In this document: positions 15,443 through 22,874 of the stretch, in pieces | Layout: each line of letters opens with the position of its first letter | Position numbering within the stretch: position 1 is the first letter of the stretch | From: Chitinophagaceae bacterium | GTDB taxonomy: Bacteria > Bacteroidota > Bacteroidia > Chitinophagales > UBA10324 | NCBI GenBank assembly: GCA_023251195.1 | Contig: JAHEZG010000020.1 | Location: 1 to 22,874, forward strand | Reading direction: 5' to 3' | DNA length: 22,874 nt | Position numbers and translations under genes: made by a program | The notes under the pieces: generated by a model | Told to the model about the DNA's origin: nothing | The model's input: the letters and a program-made list of their open reading frames with translations, nothing else | The model's database searches: none

Positions 15443-15837
15443 CAATTTACAGGATCAATCAATACATGTTTTTCCTGATCGTACTTGTATTTCGCAGGGC
15501 TCAATCCATTGCATCGAGTTAGCCGATCGAACCCGGCCATGGTACCAATGATTACACCTTTTTTTCTTATTGCTTGAATCATGTACTCTGAACACGAAGG
15601 AGTAAATGTGCACGAATTACCATCTTGCGACGAAATAAAATTTTTATAAAAAATAAATAACGAAGTAAAAATAAAATCAACTTCACTTTTTACTCCCTTG
15701 TAATTGTATTTATGATGGTGCATACCTGCATCCATTGCATTGGTCAACCGATTAAAATTAATGGTTTCACCTGGCTGCTGAGCCAAAACAAAAAAACTAC
15801 TGAGCAGGAAGACTGTAATTATAAATACTGTTTTCAT
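15442..15837 (-). CDS. YidD-domain protein with signal peptide
   Basis: 131 residues. Residues 1-20 form a signal peptide ending VLAQ, 21-55 an extra linker (with HHHKYNY), and 56-131 the YidD domain: FIFYKNFISS, C76-TFTPSC82-SEYMIQAI, KKGVIIGTMAGFDRLTRC109, then a terminal IDPV. The three cysteines and the CSEY core of the family are intact. Canonical YidD is a cytoplasmic, membrane-associated protein of about 70-100 residues encoded between rnpA and yidC and helps membrane protein insertion. This one is predicted to be exported and sits in a different operon, so it is more likely a specialised paralogue than the housekeeping protein. Its start overlaps the LolA-like gene by 41 nt. I therefore leave the symbol blank. 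Confidence 0.88.
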   Translation of the reverse strand: MKTVFIITVFLLSSFFVLAQQPGETINFNRLTNAMDAGMHHHKYNYKGVKSEVDFIFTSLFIFYKNFISSQDGNSCTFTPSCSEYMIQAIRKKGVIIGTMAGFDRLTRCNGLSPAKYKYDQEKHVLIDPVN

Positions 15838-16537
15838 TTATATCATTTACTACCACATTTTTAAAAGTAGTTATCTTGTAAAATTCTTTTCCGCCGATAT
15901 AGTTAATCTGTGTTATGCTGCCCGGGAATTCAAGTCCTTTATAATTTTGATACCCTTCAAAAAATTGTTTCGATAAAAGTTTTCCGTCTTTATCAAAAAA
16001 CACCAAGCCAAATAATTGTTTTTTCTTTTGAGAAATTAATACATCGCCGGTTAACTCTTTTAATTTTTCAATTGTTGGTCGCCAGGTTGATATGATTAAA
16101 CTGTCCTCCTTAACCACATCCACCAATTTGAATGCTGGATTATTTTCCAAACCAAAATTTGACATTTTACTTGCTAATGCTAAATTATAGATTGAAAAAT
16201 TCAGCAGATTCATCGCAGGCTTTTGTTCAATTATTTTTCCGTCTTTAACTCTGAAATAATTAGAGTCGGTTAATATTAGTGTTTCCTTCTCCGGAAATTT
16301 TATCTGGTAGATTAATCGTTTGGCTGAACGGTCAAAATAGATTGTTCCCATTGTAAGACTCGATTTTCCATTTGCTAAAGTTTCTTTAATGGAAAAATCT
16401 GCCTTTACCCTAAAAAACTGTTGTCCAAGCATTGGCTTGGACAACAGTAGAAAAATTGCAAAAAAGAAAATATTCTTCAGAGTACCTACTAAATAGAACC
16501 TAAAACAATAACGAAGTAAACGATATAAAAAACTAAC
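15797..16537 (-). CDS. LolA-like periplasmic protein, start uncertain
   Basis: 246 residues from ATG 16537, which lies 49 nt inside the upstream gene. The signal peptide is plain only from KNIFFFAIFLLLSKPMLGQ. The codon just before it is CTG (16478-16480), 8 nt after the upstream TAG, so a CTG start giving 227 residues is a serious alternative. The mature part (VKADFSIKET, SLTMGTIYFDRSAKRLIYQIKFPEKETLILTD, FEGYQNYKGLEFPGSITQINY) has the strand pattern of the LolA/LolB-like half-barrel fold, which binds acyl chains of lipoproteins. Sequence similarity to genuine LolA is weak, so lipoprotein carriage is an inference. Its 3' end overlaps the YidD-like start by 41 nt. Confidence 0.75.
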   Translation of the reverse strand, partial: VSFLYRLLRYCFRFYLVGTLKNIFFFAIFLLLSKPMLGQQFFRVKADFSIKETLANGKSSLTMGTIYFDRSAKRLIYQIKFPEKETLILTDSNYFRVKDGKIIEQKPAMNLLNFSIYNLALASKMSNFGLENNPAFKLVDVVKEDSLIISTWRPTIEKLKELTGDVLISQKKKQLFGLVFFDKDGKLLSKQFFEGYQNYKGLEFPGSITQINYIGGKEFYKITTFKNVVVNDINENSIYNYSLPAQ

Positions 16538-16926
16538 CATACACCTGCACCAGCCAGGCAACCGAAAAGCGCCTTTTTAGTTTCATCACCATCTTGAGTA
16601 ACAAGATAAACTACAAGAATTCCAACCCAACTAAGTACACATCCCCATAGGAAAGAAGGAATTCCAGCCGGGCCATCTAACAACGATGAACTCATGCTGT
16701 TTTCTTCTGATAAATTTGCGGCGGCAGTTAGTTGTTGGCCTTCAGCATTCATAGTGCTGATCGTAATTCCGTCATTCTGATTTACGAAATTTTCAACAGC
16801 ATTAACTTTATTCATCTTTGAACTCACAGCTTCTTTATTGTAGCTGAAAAGTGATGAACTGTTAGCATTTGCTCCGAAACCGGCAATTGCAAAAACACCT
16901 GCAAGAATTAAACTTTTGATTTTCAT
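16489..16926 (-). CDS. Small exported protein with two transmembrane helices, first gene of the YidD-like operon
   Basis: 145 residues. The signal peptide is 1-22 (AGFGANA), followed by a polar Asn/Ser-rich region (about 23-85). A hydrophobic helix runs about 91-110 (IPSFLWGCVLSWVGILVVYLV), then a charged turn QDGDETKK and a second helix about 119-143 (LFGCLAGAGVW ... VIVLG). C96 and C123 are placed symmetrically in the two helices (WGC and FGC). I recognise the general type (Bacteroidota two-helix C-terminal domain) but no named family. It is the first of five overlapping minus-strand genes, so its promoter should lie in 16927-17165. Confidence 0.8.
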   Translation of the reverse strand: MKIKSLILAGVFAIAGFGANANSSSLFSYNKEAVSSKMNKVNAVENFVNQNDGITISTMNAEGQQLTAAANLSEENSMSSSLLDGPAGIPSFLWGCVLSWVGILVVYLVTQDGDETKKALFGCLAGAGVWLVFYIVYFVIVLGSI

Positions 16927-17166
16927 AGTAAAGATTTTTTGGTTAATTTTTTTTTGATTGGAAACAAATGAAACAAAGAAAATTTGAACTTACAAGCCTT
17001 TAATAAAAAATCTTTTAACTGACTTAACTTGAATAAAAGAAACGACTGACTTACAATTATAAAATTTAAAATATCCTCTGTTTTTACTATTGATGATTCA
17101 GGAATTTTATCAAAAAGTATAAAAGATGAAATTCGAATAACCAATAAATTTAACTGAAGCTTAAAA
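16927..17166. other. AT-rich gene-free stretch upstream of the YidD-like operon
   Basis: No coding frame is credible here; one minus-strand frame crosses it but runs through the terminator at 17167-17198. The five-gene operon promoter should be in this stretch. I find only a weak minus-strand match to the TAnnTTTG -7 element and no good -33 partner, so no promoter is called. Confidence 0.4.
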
Positions 17167-17198
17167 AAAATCCCGAACCTTTTATGGTTCGGGATTTT
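17167..17198 (-). terminator. Intrinsic terminator of the 554-residue T9SS gene
   Basis: AAAATCCCGAACC (17167-17179) and GGTTCGGGATTTT (17186-17198) form a perfect 13-bp stem around a 6-nt loop. The A8 run at 17163-17170 becomes a T run on the minus strand. It lies 22 nt after the stop codon at 17221. Confidence 0.92.
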
Positions 17199-17220
17199 AA
17201 ATTTCGGCAGCAATAAATTT

Positions 17221-18885
17221 TTATTCAGCAAATTTTTCGAACCAGCAATTAATTTCGGGTTCATGCTGGTCGCTCATGTTAATAAAATAAATTCCTTCGG
17301 GCAGCGGGGCCACATTTAATTCAAATTTATTTATGCCTTTAAAAATCATTCGCTGCTCGGTATAAATTTCATTTCCAAGAATATTCCGCACAGAAATTTT
17401 CATCTCTTTATCGCTGCCCGAAATCAGGTTGTAATTAACCGAATGATTGGTTGGGTTTGGATACAAGGTTGAAACCTGAATGTTTTCGTTATCAAATACT
17501 ATTGACACAGTACTCGAATAATTTATTCTTCCATCTTTGTTGTTCTCTGCAATTCTATAATACCTTATGCCTGCTTTATTTAATTCCATATCGGTAAACG
17601 AATAGGTATGCGAATAACCGGTAGTGCCATTTCCGCTTACCATACCTATTTTTTTATAAACCAAACCTCCGTCTGCAGCCTGTTCGGTTGCAACTTCAAC
17701 ATCATAAAAATTACAGCCAATTTCAGATGTTGTTGTCCAGGTTATAAAAGCATTGGTATTGTTATCGGCATAAGAAACAGAAAAATTTGATAAAGTAATG
17801 GGTAACACTGTTTCACTATACCCTATTGCAAAATCTGCGAATTTTGTTAGTGATGTGCGAACAGCGGTAACCGTTGATGCATTAATTTTTTGGGTTGCGT
17901 TCGAGTGATACCCTGTAGATTGCCAATTTGAAAAACAATCATCTCTGTTTATCAAAGAACAATACTCCGCCCCTGCCGGCGAATTTGAATAGCCTGTTTC
18001 GTTTAATTCTATAGTAAGATCACCTTCAGTTGGTTCTGTGTCTGCAGCAAAACGCCAGAATCCGCCATTTAATAAATGTATAATAGGCGTTTCATTTACA
18101 AATGGGCCACCACTGGAATTTGGTAACCCTGAACACGATATATTATTTGAAATAAACTCCACAATTAAATACTTGGTTGGTGCAATATTGTTGATGGATA
18201 TAGTTGTCAACTCATAATAATGCGAATTGCCAACGGGAAAATCGAAAGTTCCGTTATCAATGTATCTCTTAATTTTTCCATTTACATAACCCGTATTGGA
18301 GAATCCAAAAATTGCGGATGGACTACTGTTAAAAACCTGAACCGTATTTCCGTTCATATTCAAAACACCTTTTAATAATTGCAATGAACTAACAATTGTT
18401 AAATCGCCGTTGCAATTAATTCCGGCAGCATTATTAATTTTCAAATTGTAGCAGGTTATAGCCGGCATGGTTTGAGTTGCATTTCCGTTCAGTTCCAACA
18501 ATCCGCCGACCTGAACAAATGCACCTGAACCATTAATAATTAAATCACCATTTAAAATTAATGCATTGCTATACATTAATAAACTGGCTTCGGAATTAAT
18601 AGTCAGGTTTTTACACGAAGCTGAGTTCCCCGTTTTAATTTCAGGTTGATTGGGAGCAAGTGCATTGATAATGACATCAGCGCTGCTAACAGGAACAGAT
18701 CCACTGTTCCAGTTTGCTCCATTGTTCCAATCTGTATTCAAAGTTCCATTCCACATTTCCTGGGCGCTAAGTTGTGCCGATGAGGCTAAAGAAATCAGTA
18801 TTGAAAATAAAAAAAACTGACTCAAGAAAAAGTTTGAATTAAATAAACAGATGGGAAATTTTTGTGTAGTGTAGAGTTTTTTCAT
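17221..18885 (-). CDS. T9SS type A secreted adhesin-like protein
   Basis: 554 residues. The N-terminus is long and basic with a hydrophobic core, and the signal peptide ends at about 42 (QLSAQ). WNGTLNTDWNNGANWNSGSVP (about 45-65) is a repeat-entry motif common in Bacteroidota surface proteins, followed by short beta-strand repeats (ADVIINALAP, KNLTINSEASLLM, LILNGDLIINGSG, LKINNAAGINCNGDLTI) that suggest a right-handed beta-helix to about 190. LPITLSNFSVSY ... ITWTTTSEIGCNFYDVEVA (about 358-400) starts a fibronectin III-like domain. TLYPNPTN ... PEGIYFINMS (about 478-548) is the T9SS sorting domain. No catalytic motif seen; probably a surface or matrix protein. It stands alone, with its own terminator. 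Confidence 0.9.
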   Translation of the reverse strand: MKKLYTTQKFPICLFNSNFFLSQFFLFSILISLASSAQLSAQEMWNGTLNTDWNNGANWNSGSVPVSSADVIINALAPNQPEIKTGNSASCKNLTINSEASLLMYSNALILNGDLIINGSGAFVQVGGLLELNGNATQTMPAITCYNLKINNAAGINCNGDLTIVSSLQLLKGVLNMNGNTVQVFNSSPSAIFGFSNTGYVNGKIKRYIDNGTFDFPVGNSHYYELTTISINNIAPTKYLIVEFISNNISCSGLPNSSGGPFVNETPIIHLLNGGFWRFAADTEPTEGDLTIELNETGYSNSPAGAEYCSLINRDDCFSNWQSTGYHSNATQKINASTVTAVRTSLTKFADFAIGYSETVLPITLSNFSVSYADNNTNAFITWTTTSEIGCNFYDVEVATEQAADGGLVYKKIGMVSGNGTTGYSHTYSFTDMELNKAGIRYYRIAENNKDGRINYSSTVSIVFDNENIQVSTLYPNPTNHSVNYNLISGSDKEMKISVRNILGNEIYTEQRMIFKGINKFELNVAPLPEGIYFINMSDQHEPEINCWFEKFAE

Positions 18886-19158
18886 GCGGTATTTATTTAA
18901 TGGGTTTAAAAAATTAATTAAGCCGTATTAAAGCTAATCGGATTTTTTTAAACTTTCAAATAAATATTTAAAGTTTGAAAACATTACGCTAAAAAGAAAC
19001 AGAAAAAAGAAATGCGTTGCAACAGAATTGATAAAAAAATAGTTGATACGAATTACCTCAATACTTAATGGGGTAAATTAATTTTTGTTTGTTAAAAATC
19101 TTTTTGAGATAGAAAGAATTAGAAATAAAGAATTTACTATTTACTTCAATAAGTAAAA
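18886..19158. other. Gene-free AT-rich stretch
   Basis: No coding frame. It holds two weak AT-only inverted repeats, at 18950-18976 (11-bp stem with one bulged C, loop AAAT) and at 19140-19157 (7-bp stem just after the TPR gene stop). Neither has the GC core expected of a terminator. The promoter of the 554-residue gene should be here but no clear element was found. Confidence 0.4.
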
Positions 19159-19986
19159 TTAATTCCTGCAATATTTAACCAGATAGGCAATTGATTCCTT
19201 ATGATTATACTTTGCTGCTTCCTTCCAATCAATACAGGCAAGCGCATGTTCGCCAGTGTTATTATATACCACTCCTCTGTTGAACCAGGCATCGGCATCA
19301 TCAGGTCGCAACTGTATGGCCTTGGAAAAATCTTCAATGGCCTCTTTATATAAATTCATATCGGCATACAACGAACCTCTGTTGATATACGCTTCTTCCC
19401 ATGAAGGCTTTAATTCTAAAACTTTATTGTAATCAGCAATTGCTTCCTGTGGTCTTCCCAATTTTTTATAAGTATTTGCTCTGTTGTAAAACCCTTTTTC
19501 ACTTTCAGGTTTAATGGTTAAATACCAGGTAAAATCTTTTAAAGCTGAGTCATATTTTCCCATCTCATAAAAAATATTTCCGCGTTTCATAATCGCTAAA
19601 GTATAATAAGGATCAAGGCTGGTTACTTTATCCAAATCCTCAATTGCTTTATTTAATTCGCTCATATTTTTCCAGCACATGGCGCGGTTGTAATAACCAT
19701 TTTCATCCTCAGGTTTGTAAGAAAGATAAATATTAAAATCATCCACCGCCTTATCAAAATCCATGGTCAAATAAAAAGCGCTTCCTCTTTTAAAATATAC
19801 AATTGCGAAATCTGGTTTTTGTTTTATGGCAACAGAAAAATCGGCTATGGCACCTGAATAATCTTTTGTATTAAACTTCTTTTTACCCGATTCAAAAAAA
19901 TCTTCGGCAGAAGGTCCACTAACTGAAAAGGCAGTAAGCAATGCACTTATTATTCCCAAGGCGATTATGTTTAAAGCAATCTTCAC
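19159..19986 (-). CDS. TPR-repeat protein with signal peptide, GTG start
   Basis: 275 residues, of which residues 1-26 form a signal peptide or anchor (KIALNIIALGIISALLTAFSVSG). From about 27 to 265 there are seven consecutive 34-residue TPR units with the usual W/L-G-Y-A-F-A-P spacing: AEDFFESGKKKFNTKDYSGAIADF, AIVYFKRGSAFYLTMDFDKAVDDF, NGYYNRAMCWKNMSELNKAIEDL, and so on, ending in a capping helix and KYCRN. No other domain is present. The start is GTG 19984-19986: there is no in-frame ATG near it and the signal sequence begins there. Such proteins are protein-protein scaffolds and the partner cannot be inferred. It is on the same strand as the lysyl oxidase-like gene upstream but separated from it by a terminator. 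Confidence 0.88.
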   Translation of the reverse strand: MKIALNIIALGIISALLTAFSVSGPSAEDFFESGKKKFNTKDYSGAIADFSVAIKQKPDFAIVYFKRGSAFYLTMDFDKAVDDFNIYLSYKPEDENGYYNRAMCWKNMSELNKAIEDLDKVTSLDPYYTLAIMKRGNIFYEMGKYDSALKDFTWYLTIKPESEKGFYNRANTYKKLGRPQEAIADYNKVLELKPSWEEAYINRGSLYADMNLYKEAIEDFSKAIQLRPDDADAWFNRGVVYNNTGEHALACIDWKEAAKYNHKESIAYLVKYCRN

Positions 19987-20083
19987 AAGTGTTTTATTTA
20001 ATCTGCATTACGCTTCAATTTACTTTTTTGTTGCACTAAATAGAAATTGTTTAACAATGTATTTCCTATTCATATCATTAAAA

Positions 20084-20117
20084 TGAAGAAGCCGGAACAT
20101 TAGTTCCGGCTTCTTCA
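20084..20117 (-). terminator. Intrinsic terminator of the lysyl oxidase-like gene
   Basis: TGAAGAAGCCGGAAC (20084-20098) and GTTCCGGCTTCTTCA (20103-20117) form a perfect 15-bp stem with loop ATTA, 22 nt after the stop codon at 20139. The minus-strand T run after it is short (ATTTTAATG), so termination may be partial. Confidence 0.85.
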
Positions 20118-20138
20118 GGCTATTTTATTATGGGTACC

Positions 20139-22874
20139 TTATTCAACTACAAAATTTCTTGCATAAGATTGATTTGCTGAGGAAATTTTTACCAAATACA
20201 TACCGCTTGGCAAGTTGTTTTGCAAATGCATATTTAATGAATGGTCGTTCTCCAAAACAATTTGCTCTGAATCAAAAATTTTCTCACCGATTGAATTAAA
20301 AATTTCAATCAGTACATTTTCATCCGGAAACAATCCACTGCTATAATCAATACTGAAATTTCCATTATTCGGATTTGGTCGAATGACAAAATCATCAGGC
20401 AATTCATTTGTTATTCCATTCTCGATTCGGCATCCTGTAACTGATGTTTGCGCTGATAATTTTTGACATCCGTGTGAATCAGTAATCAAAACTCTGTATA
20501 CACCAATTGATGTTGCTGTATAGGATTGCATCGTTGCCCCTGAAATATTTACACCATTCTTTCTCCACTGAAATAAATAACCTGTTCCACTGCTTGCCTG
20601 TAATATCACACTTCCTGATGAACAAATATTAGTTGAACCCAATGGAGTTATTGTTGCAATCGGAAGATTGTAAAAAGTAACCGTTGTATTTGCAGAGAGT
20701 TTACTGCACCCGGCGGCATTTGAAACCTGAACTCTGTAGCCTCCGGTTACAATTGGACTATAAGAAATATTGGTGGCACCAGCTATTACAATTCCATTCT
20801 TTTTCCATTGATAGGTATAGCCACTTCCAGCATTTGCAGTTAATGATAAAGCAACTCCCTTACAATTTGTGGTTGCCCCGCTTGGTGTTACCGTTGCACT
20901 TGGAAAAGCAGAACTTACTACATTAACTGATGTACTGCTTCCACTGCAACCATTTGCATCAATTACTGTAACTGCATAAGTGCCGGGTGTTGTGGTAGAA
21001 ATACTTGAAGTAGCTGCACCATTGCTCCATAAATAATTAACAAACCCTACAGATGCACTCAGATTCGCCGGAGTTGTATTGCAAATTGCAGGCACCCCTG
21101 TTACTTGCGGATTGGGAATCGGATTAACATTTATTGTTGCAGTAATTCTATTACTGCTGCAGGTTACCGGAAGTGTTTGAATTTCCCAGTTGTAATAAAA
21201 ATAATAATAGGCGGCACCTGCAGATGAACCCGTTATACTGAGTAATCCCGGAAGCGTATAAGGATACACAACTCCGGTACTGTTTCTTGTTAAATTAGGA
21301 TTGCCATTACCATAACCGAGTCGGTAATTTCCAGGTGATAAGTTAAAATTTAAAGTAACAGTACTTTCTCCATTCGGAACATTTGCAGTTACACTTTGCA
21401 AGGGTGTACCATTTTGATCTCGCAATACAATTTTCCGATTGCCTGCACCAGTAGCGTACACTTTTACAGATTTTAAAATACACGAGGAATAAACGGTGAA
21501 TGTTTCATAGCGGGTTGAATCGGTGTGGTTGGCATTGGTACCTATGGTATTTGCAAACGGTTGATCAAAACTGGTAGCTCCTGCTGTAGTAATATTATTC
21601 TGGACAAAATAATTTGTCGTTGACTGAACATTTGTAAGGTTCAGGTTATTGCCGGTTGCTATTGCAGTTCCACCGGATGCTACATTATACCATGCAATAT
21701 TTCCGTTTCCGGTTGCTGTTAGCGTGGCATTTCCCGGACCACACAAATTTGCATTGGTAACTACCGGTGTTGAGGGGTTGGTGAAATTAATAGTAATCAG
21801 ATTTGATGTGGCAATGCCGCATGGATAATTAATGGTGCATGAATAATTTCCTGATTGGGTTACAAAAATGCTTCGTGTGGTTGCTCCATTGTTCCATGAA
21901 TAAGAATATGCTGCCTGATCAGCAGTTAGAAGTACGGTATCGCCACTGCAATAAGTGGTGGCATTGGTTGATGAAGTTTTAGTTACAGTACATACAGGAT
22001 TACCAGCAGCATCCTGCTGATTGAGTGTCCAGGGCATTGCCAATACATTATTGGTTTCATCTTCTTCAATGAAATAATTGTGCGGATCAATCTGGCAAAC
22101 GATGTAATAGTTTCCATTGCATGTTCCGGGTGGAATAGTAATGTACATTCCATCAAGGTATTGATAATAAACATCGGCCCATCCAACTGTAATCCCCTGT
22201 TGATTTGGAGTACAGTTATATCCGCCACCACCTAATCCGAAATTTTCAAAATCTGCATTTTGCAAAATGGGTCCGTTACCATTTCTGCAATCACCATAAG
22301 TATCGCAATCGCCATAGTCAAGCAAACAAAATCCAAGCTTTGCACCTGTGCCTACAATTGGCCAAAGTAATGGATCTGTTACACCTGGTATTTGTAATCG
22401 TAGTGTATAAATTCCCCAATCATCATAATGCATGTGACCGTGTGTGGGGTGATAAGTCATTGTGCCGGCCATGTGTTGCCAGCTGGTCATTGTTGCACCA
22501 TTCTTGTGATATATTTCTTGATTCACTACTGTTTTTGGTGCTGAACCATCGTTGCATGTGGTTGGTGCACTTCCGGTGTAGGTTGAATCGGGGCACACAT
22601 AAGTATTTGTTGTTAATGTATGCAATGGCCCGTGACCAATGTTGGGTGTTTCAACAGAAATGCGAAGTTGCCCCGGGTTGGTGCCACTCGTTTGCGAGTA
22701 TTCAATTACTCCATTATTTCCGGTAATCGATAAGGTATGTTGCCCTACTGTAATATCAGGAAGTAAATCACAATTGTTTGTTCCATCCTGGCAATGGCAG
22801 CCGGCAGCATTGGTGGTAGTACAAGGTTGTGCATTAGCAATTTGTTTAATCAAGAGAAAAGCGAACAGTAAAAA
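20139..22874 (-). CDS. T9SS type A secreted protein with N-terminal lysyl oxidase domain and Ig-like repeats, 5' end outside window
   Basis: Open to the right edge. Before the TTG at 22853 the frame reads FLLFAFL, the core of a signal peptide ending IANAQ, so the true start lies a few codons outside. Counting from the TTG codon as residue 1, about 30-280 match lysyl oxidase: copper ligands H138-x-H140-x-H142 (THGHMHYDDWGIYTL), K172 in GAKLGFCLLD and Y229 in GWADVYYQYLDGMYI, at the places of the LTQ cofactor lysine and tyrosine of human LOX, then NYYIVCQIDPHNYFIEEDETNN. It should oxidise lysine amino groups to aldehydes with copper and O2. A series of Ig-like/PKD-type repeats follows (SYSWNNGAT, WYNVASGGT, NYLWSNGAA, YQWKKNGIVIAGAT, FQWRKNGVNISGAT; about 290-810), then a T9SS sorting domain (IRPNPNNG ... 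PSGMYLVKIS). Confidence 0.92.
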   Translation of the reverse strand, partial: FLLFAFLLIKQIANAQPCTTTNAAGCHCQDGTNNCDLLPDITVGQHTLSITGNNGVIEYSQTSGTNPGQLRISVETPNIGHGPLHTLTTNTYVCPDSTYTGSAPTTCNDGSAPKTVVNQEIYHKNGATMTSWQHMAGTMTYHPTHGHMHYDDWGIYTLRLQIPGVTDPLLWPIVGTGAKLGFCLLDYGDCDTYGDCRNGNGPILQNADFENFGLGGGGYNCTPNQQGITVGWADVYYQYLDGMYITIPPGTCNGNYYIVCQIDPHNYFIEEDETNNVLAMPWTLNQQDAAGNPVCTVTKTSSTNATTYCSGDTVLLTADQAAYSYSWNNGATTRSIFVTQSGNYSCTINYPCGIATSNLITINFTNPSTPVVTNANLCGPGNATLTATGNGNIAWYNVASGGTAIATGNNLNLTNVQSTTNYFVQNNITTAGATSFDQPFANTIGTNANHTDSTRYETFTVYSSCILKSVKVYATGAGNRKIVLRDQNGTPLQSVTANVPNGESTVTLNFNLSPGNYRLGYGNGNPNLTRNSTGVVYPYTLPGLLSITGSSAGAAYYYFYYNWEIQTLPVTCSSNRITATINVNPIPNPQVTGVPAICNTTPANLSASVGFVNYLWSNGAATSSISTTTPGTYAVTVIDANGCSGSSTSVNVVSSAFPSATVTPSGATTNCKGVALSLTANAGSGYTYQWKKNGIVIAGATNISYSPIVTGGYRVQVSNAAGCSKLSANTTVTFYNLPIATITPLGSTNICSSGSVILQASSGTGYLFQWRKNGVNISGATMQSYTATSIGVYRVLITDSHGCQKLSAQTSVTGCRIENGITNELPDDFVIRPNPNNGNFSIDYSSGLFPDENVLIEIFNSIGEKIFDSEQIVLENDHSLNMHLQNNLPSGMYLVKISSANQSYARNFVVE

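Noticed and set aside
16923..17264. Minus-strand open frame of 113 codons upstream of the two-helix protein
   Set aside because: It runs through the strong terminator at 17167-17198 and the 3' end of the T9SS gene, with lysine/leucine/phenylalanine-rich composition typical of AT-rich non-coding DNA and no domain.
18950..18976. AT-only inverted repeat (11-bp stem with a bulged C) as terminator or operator
   Set aside because: It has no GC core, no T run on the right side and no gene end near it. Such palindromes are expected by chance in AT-rich spacers.
22205..22726. Plus-strand open frame of 173 codons opposite the lysyl oxidase domain
   Set aside because: The minus-strand frame has all lysyl oxidase motifs, a signal peptide and a sorting domain. 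The plus frame has a random-looking Cys/His/Leu composition and is a shadow.

Overview
The window reads as a piece of chromosome from a member of the Bacteroidota. Five proteins end in the type A C-terminal sorting domain of the type IX secretion system (T9SS): an (N/Y)PNP motif about 75 residues from the end followed by a G-(I/L/M)-Y-F/L-(I/V)-K/N strand. Signal peptides often end in ...A-Q, coding is AT-rich with long A and T runs, and starts lack Shine-Dalgarno sequences. I cannot name a genus. Chitinophagales or Sphingobacteriales-like bacteria would fit.

Layout. 1-1427 (+): the 3' end of an alpha-oxoamine synthase (serine palmitoyltransferase or cysteate acyltransferase type) followed by a eukaryotic-type 3-ketosphinganine reductase. 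This looks like the first two steps of sphingolipid or sulfonolipid synthesis. A 19-bp perfect hairpin at 1474-1513 separates it from a convergent secreted glutathione peroxidase with a T9SS tail (1526-2356). A lipoprotein starting on TTG and a 928-residue BNR/Asp-box T9SS protein follow on the plus strand up to 5744. 5764-8003 is a rearranged patch: two nearly identical direct repeats of about 104 bp bracket about 2 kb that holds a REP-associated Y1 transposase between two inverted REP sequences, plus a T9SS 'NPSFE' protein. Each repeat contains a terminator and the 3' end of an outer-membrane barrel gene.

7959-10629 (-) carries the barrel protein, a SirB1/transglutaminase-like protein and dapD. 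10754-13768 carries a MORN-repeat lipoprotein, an SDR, ribH and a metallo-beta-lactamase-fold hydrolase. 13807-16926 (-) is a tightly overlapping five-gene operon: a two-helix membrane protein, a LolA-like protein, an exported YidD-domain protein, and two TPR proteins sharing a C-terminal membrane-hairpin motif. I know of no described function for this set, and it is the best candidate in the window for an undescribed envelope system. The last part (-) has a 554-residue T9SS adhesin-like protein, a TPR protein starting on GTG, and at the right edge a large T9SS protein whose N-terminal half is a lysyl oxidase domain with the copper HxHxH motif and both LTQ cofactor residues. Its first codons lie outside the window.

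Metabolic genes (dapD, ribH) are interspersed with surface and secreted cargo, so this is ordinary core chromosome with one mobile-element scar, not a plasmid, prophage or island. No tRNA, rRNA, CRISPR or phage genes were seen.
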